6,806 nt of DNA, from contig CAZYVL010000126.1 of assembly GCA_964651005.1 (NCBI GenBank), forward strand, positions 1 through 6,806, read 5' to 3'. Of the stretch, positions 6,237 to 6,806 are shown one piece after another. Made by a program: the position numbers and the translations under genes. The DNA comes from DATMFV01 sp964651005. GTDB taxonomy: Bacteria > Verrucomicrobiota > Verrucomicrobiia > Chthoniobacterales > Chthoniobacteraceae. The notes beneath the pieces are model-generated. The model worked only from the letters and a program-made list of their open reading frames with translations, was not told the origin of the DNA and made no database searches. The stretch's first letter is position 1; every line of letters starts with the position of its first letter.

Positions 6237-6800
6237 ATGGATACGATCGAACCCGGCATCACCATGCGCGAGCTTTTGGAGCGGCTTCCCGGGGCGCAGC
6301 GCGCGCTCTTTCGCCAGTATCATATCGGCGGCTGCGCGAGTTGCGGCTTCCGGCCCGAGGAGACGCTGGCGGAGGTCTGCGCCCGCAACGACGGCCTTGC
6401 GCCGGATGAGGTCATCGCCCATCTCCTCGCCAGCCACGAGGAAGACCGCAAGATGTGGATCGAGCCTTCCGAGCTGTCCGCCTTGTTGCGGGGCGGCGAG
6501 CCGCCGCGCCTCGTGGACATCCGCACCCGCGAGGAGTTCGAGGCCGCCCGCATCGAGGGGGCGGTGCTCTTCACGCAGGAGCGGATGCAGGAGATCCTCG
6601 CCTCCTGGCAGCGCGACGCGCCGTTGATCCTCCTCGATCACCTCGGGAAACGGAGTCTGGATGCCGCCGCGTTTTTCGCCGGGCACGGCTTCACCGCCGC
6701 CCGGGCGCTGCGCGGCGGCCTGGATGCCTGGAGCCAGGAGATCGACCCGGCGATCCCCCGGTACGAACTCGAAATGCCGCCGGGCGGTTCAGTCGGTTGA
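6237..6800 (+). CDS. DUF1858-like CxxC domain fused to a cysteine-less rhodanese domain
   Basis: The 187-residue protein has two parts. Residues 8-62 (ITMRELLERLPGAQRALF, then GGCASCGF with Cys33 and Cys36, then ETLAEVCARN) resemble the DUF1858/hybrid-cluster-associated redox-disulfide domain. Residues 75-176 form a rhodanese-like fold: LVDIRTREEFEAARIEGA corresponds to the usual DxRxxxEFxxGHIxGA, and the ending GGLDAWSQEIDPAIPRY matches the rhodanese subgroup ending GGIDAWSxxVDxxVPRY. The active loop, normally CxxGxRS, reads DHLGKRS (134-140), so Asp134 stands where the persulfide-carrying cysteine should be. Classical sulfurtransferase activity is not expected from that domain. The CxxC of the first domain may bind a metal or Fe-S cluster, or undergo dithiol/disulfide exchange; this is inference. 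The start is ATG 6237, not TTG 6201, because it leads straight into the first domain. No Shine-Dalgarno sequence is seen. The gene is alone on its strand here. Confidence 0.85.
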   Translation: MDTIEPGITMRELLERLPGAQRALFRQYHIGGCASCGFRPEETLAEVCARNDGLAPDEVIAHLLASHEEDRKMWIEPSELSALLRGGEPPRLVDIRTREEFEAARIEGAVLFTQERMQEILASWQRDAPLILLDHLGKRSLDAAAFFAGHGFTAARALRGGLDAWSQEIDPAIPRYELEMPPGGSVG

Positions 6801-6806
6801 GTCCAT

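Noticed and set aside
5227..6627. Plus-strand 466-codon open frame across carbonic anhydrase and part of the rhodanese-like gene
   Set aside because: It overlaps two well-supported genes, in antisense and in another frame, and shows no protein-family features.
1..6806. A defence island, CRISPR array, prophage or new multi-gene system
   Set aside because: No spaced repeats, phage genes, nucleases, reverse transcriptases or toxin-antitoxin pairs were seen. The intact genes are individually recognisable metabolic or stress functions.

Overview
The window is a stretch of GC-rich bacterial chromosome. It holds six intact genes, one decayed gene remnant and one 100-base assembly gap. Protein character (a Tat-exported Mn-type superoxide dismutase, start codons with little Shine-Dalgarno signal) suggests a Verrucomicrobiota-like or related PVC-group bacterium. 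That is an inference from memory of similar proteins, not a database result.

Layout, left to right. Bases 16-587 (+ strand) hold a frameshifted, 3'-truncated remnant of a hypothetical-protein family that I associate with a C-terminal winged-helix region. Its base composition is visibly less GC-rich than the rest. Five minus-strand genes follow: acetyl-CoA synthetase (605-2572), a signal-peptide-bearing Mn/Fe superoxide dismutase (2810-3556), a HIT-family nucleotide-binding protein (3742-4242), an Ada-like AraC/O6-alkylguanine methyltransferase fusion without the N-terminal zinc domain (4479-5354), and a beta-carbonic anhydrase (5452-6126). A short divergent spacer separates these from a plus-strand gene at 6237-6800. 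That gene encodes a DUF1858-like CxxC domain fused to a rhodanese domain that has lost its catalytic cysteine.

The five minus-strand genes are co-directional but separated by about 97 to 237 bases, so they look like separately expressed housekeeping and stress genes, not one tight operon. Shared themes are acetate activation, oxidative-stress defence outside the cytoplasm, repair of alkylated DNA, and CO2/bicarbonate balance. No pathway links all of them.

I found no CRISPR array, tRNA, rRNA, intact mobile element or clear new multi-gene system. The points most worth a second look are the pseudo-rhodanese fusion, the 11-bp repeats on both sides of the gap, the truncated Ada, the perfect 14-bp tandem duplication upstream of it, and the gene remnant abutting acs.
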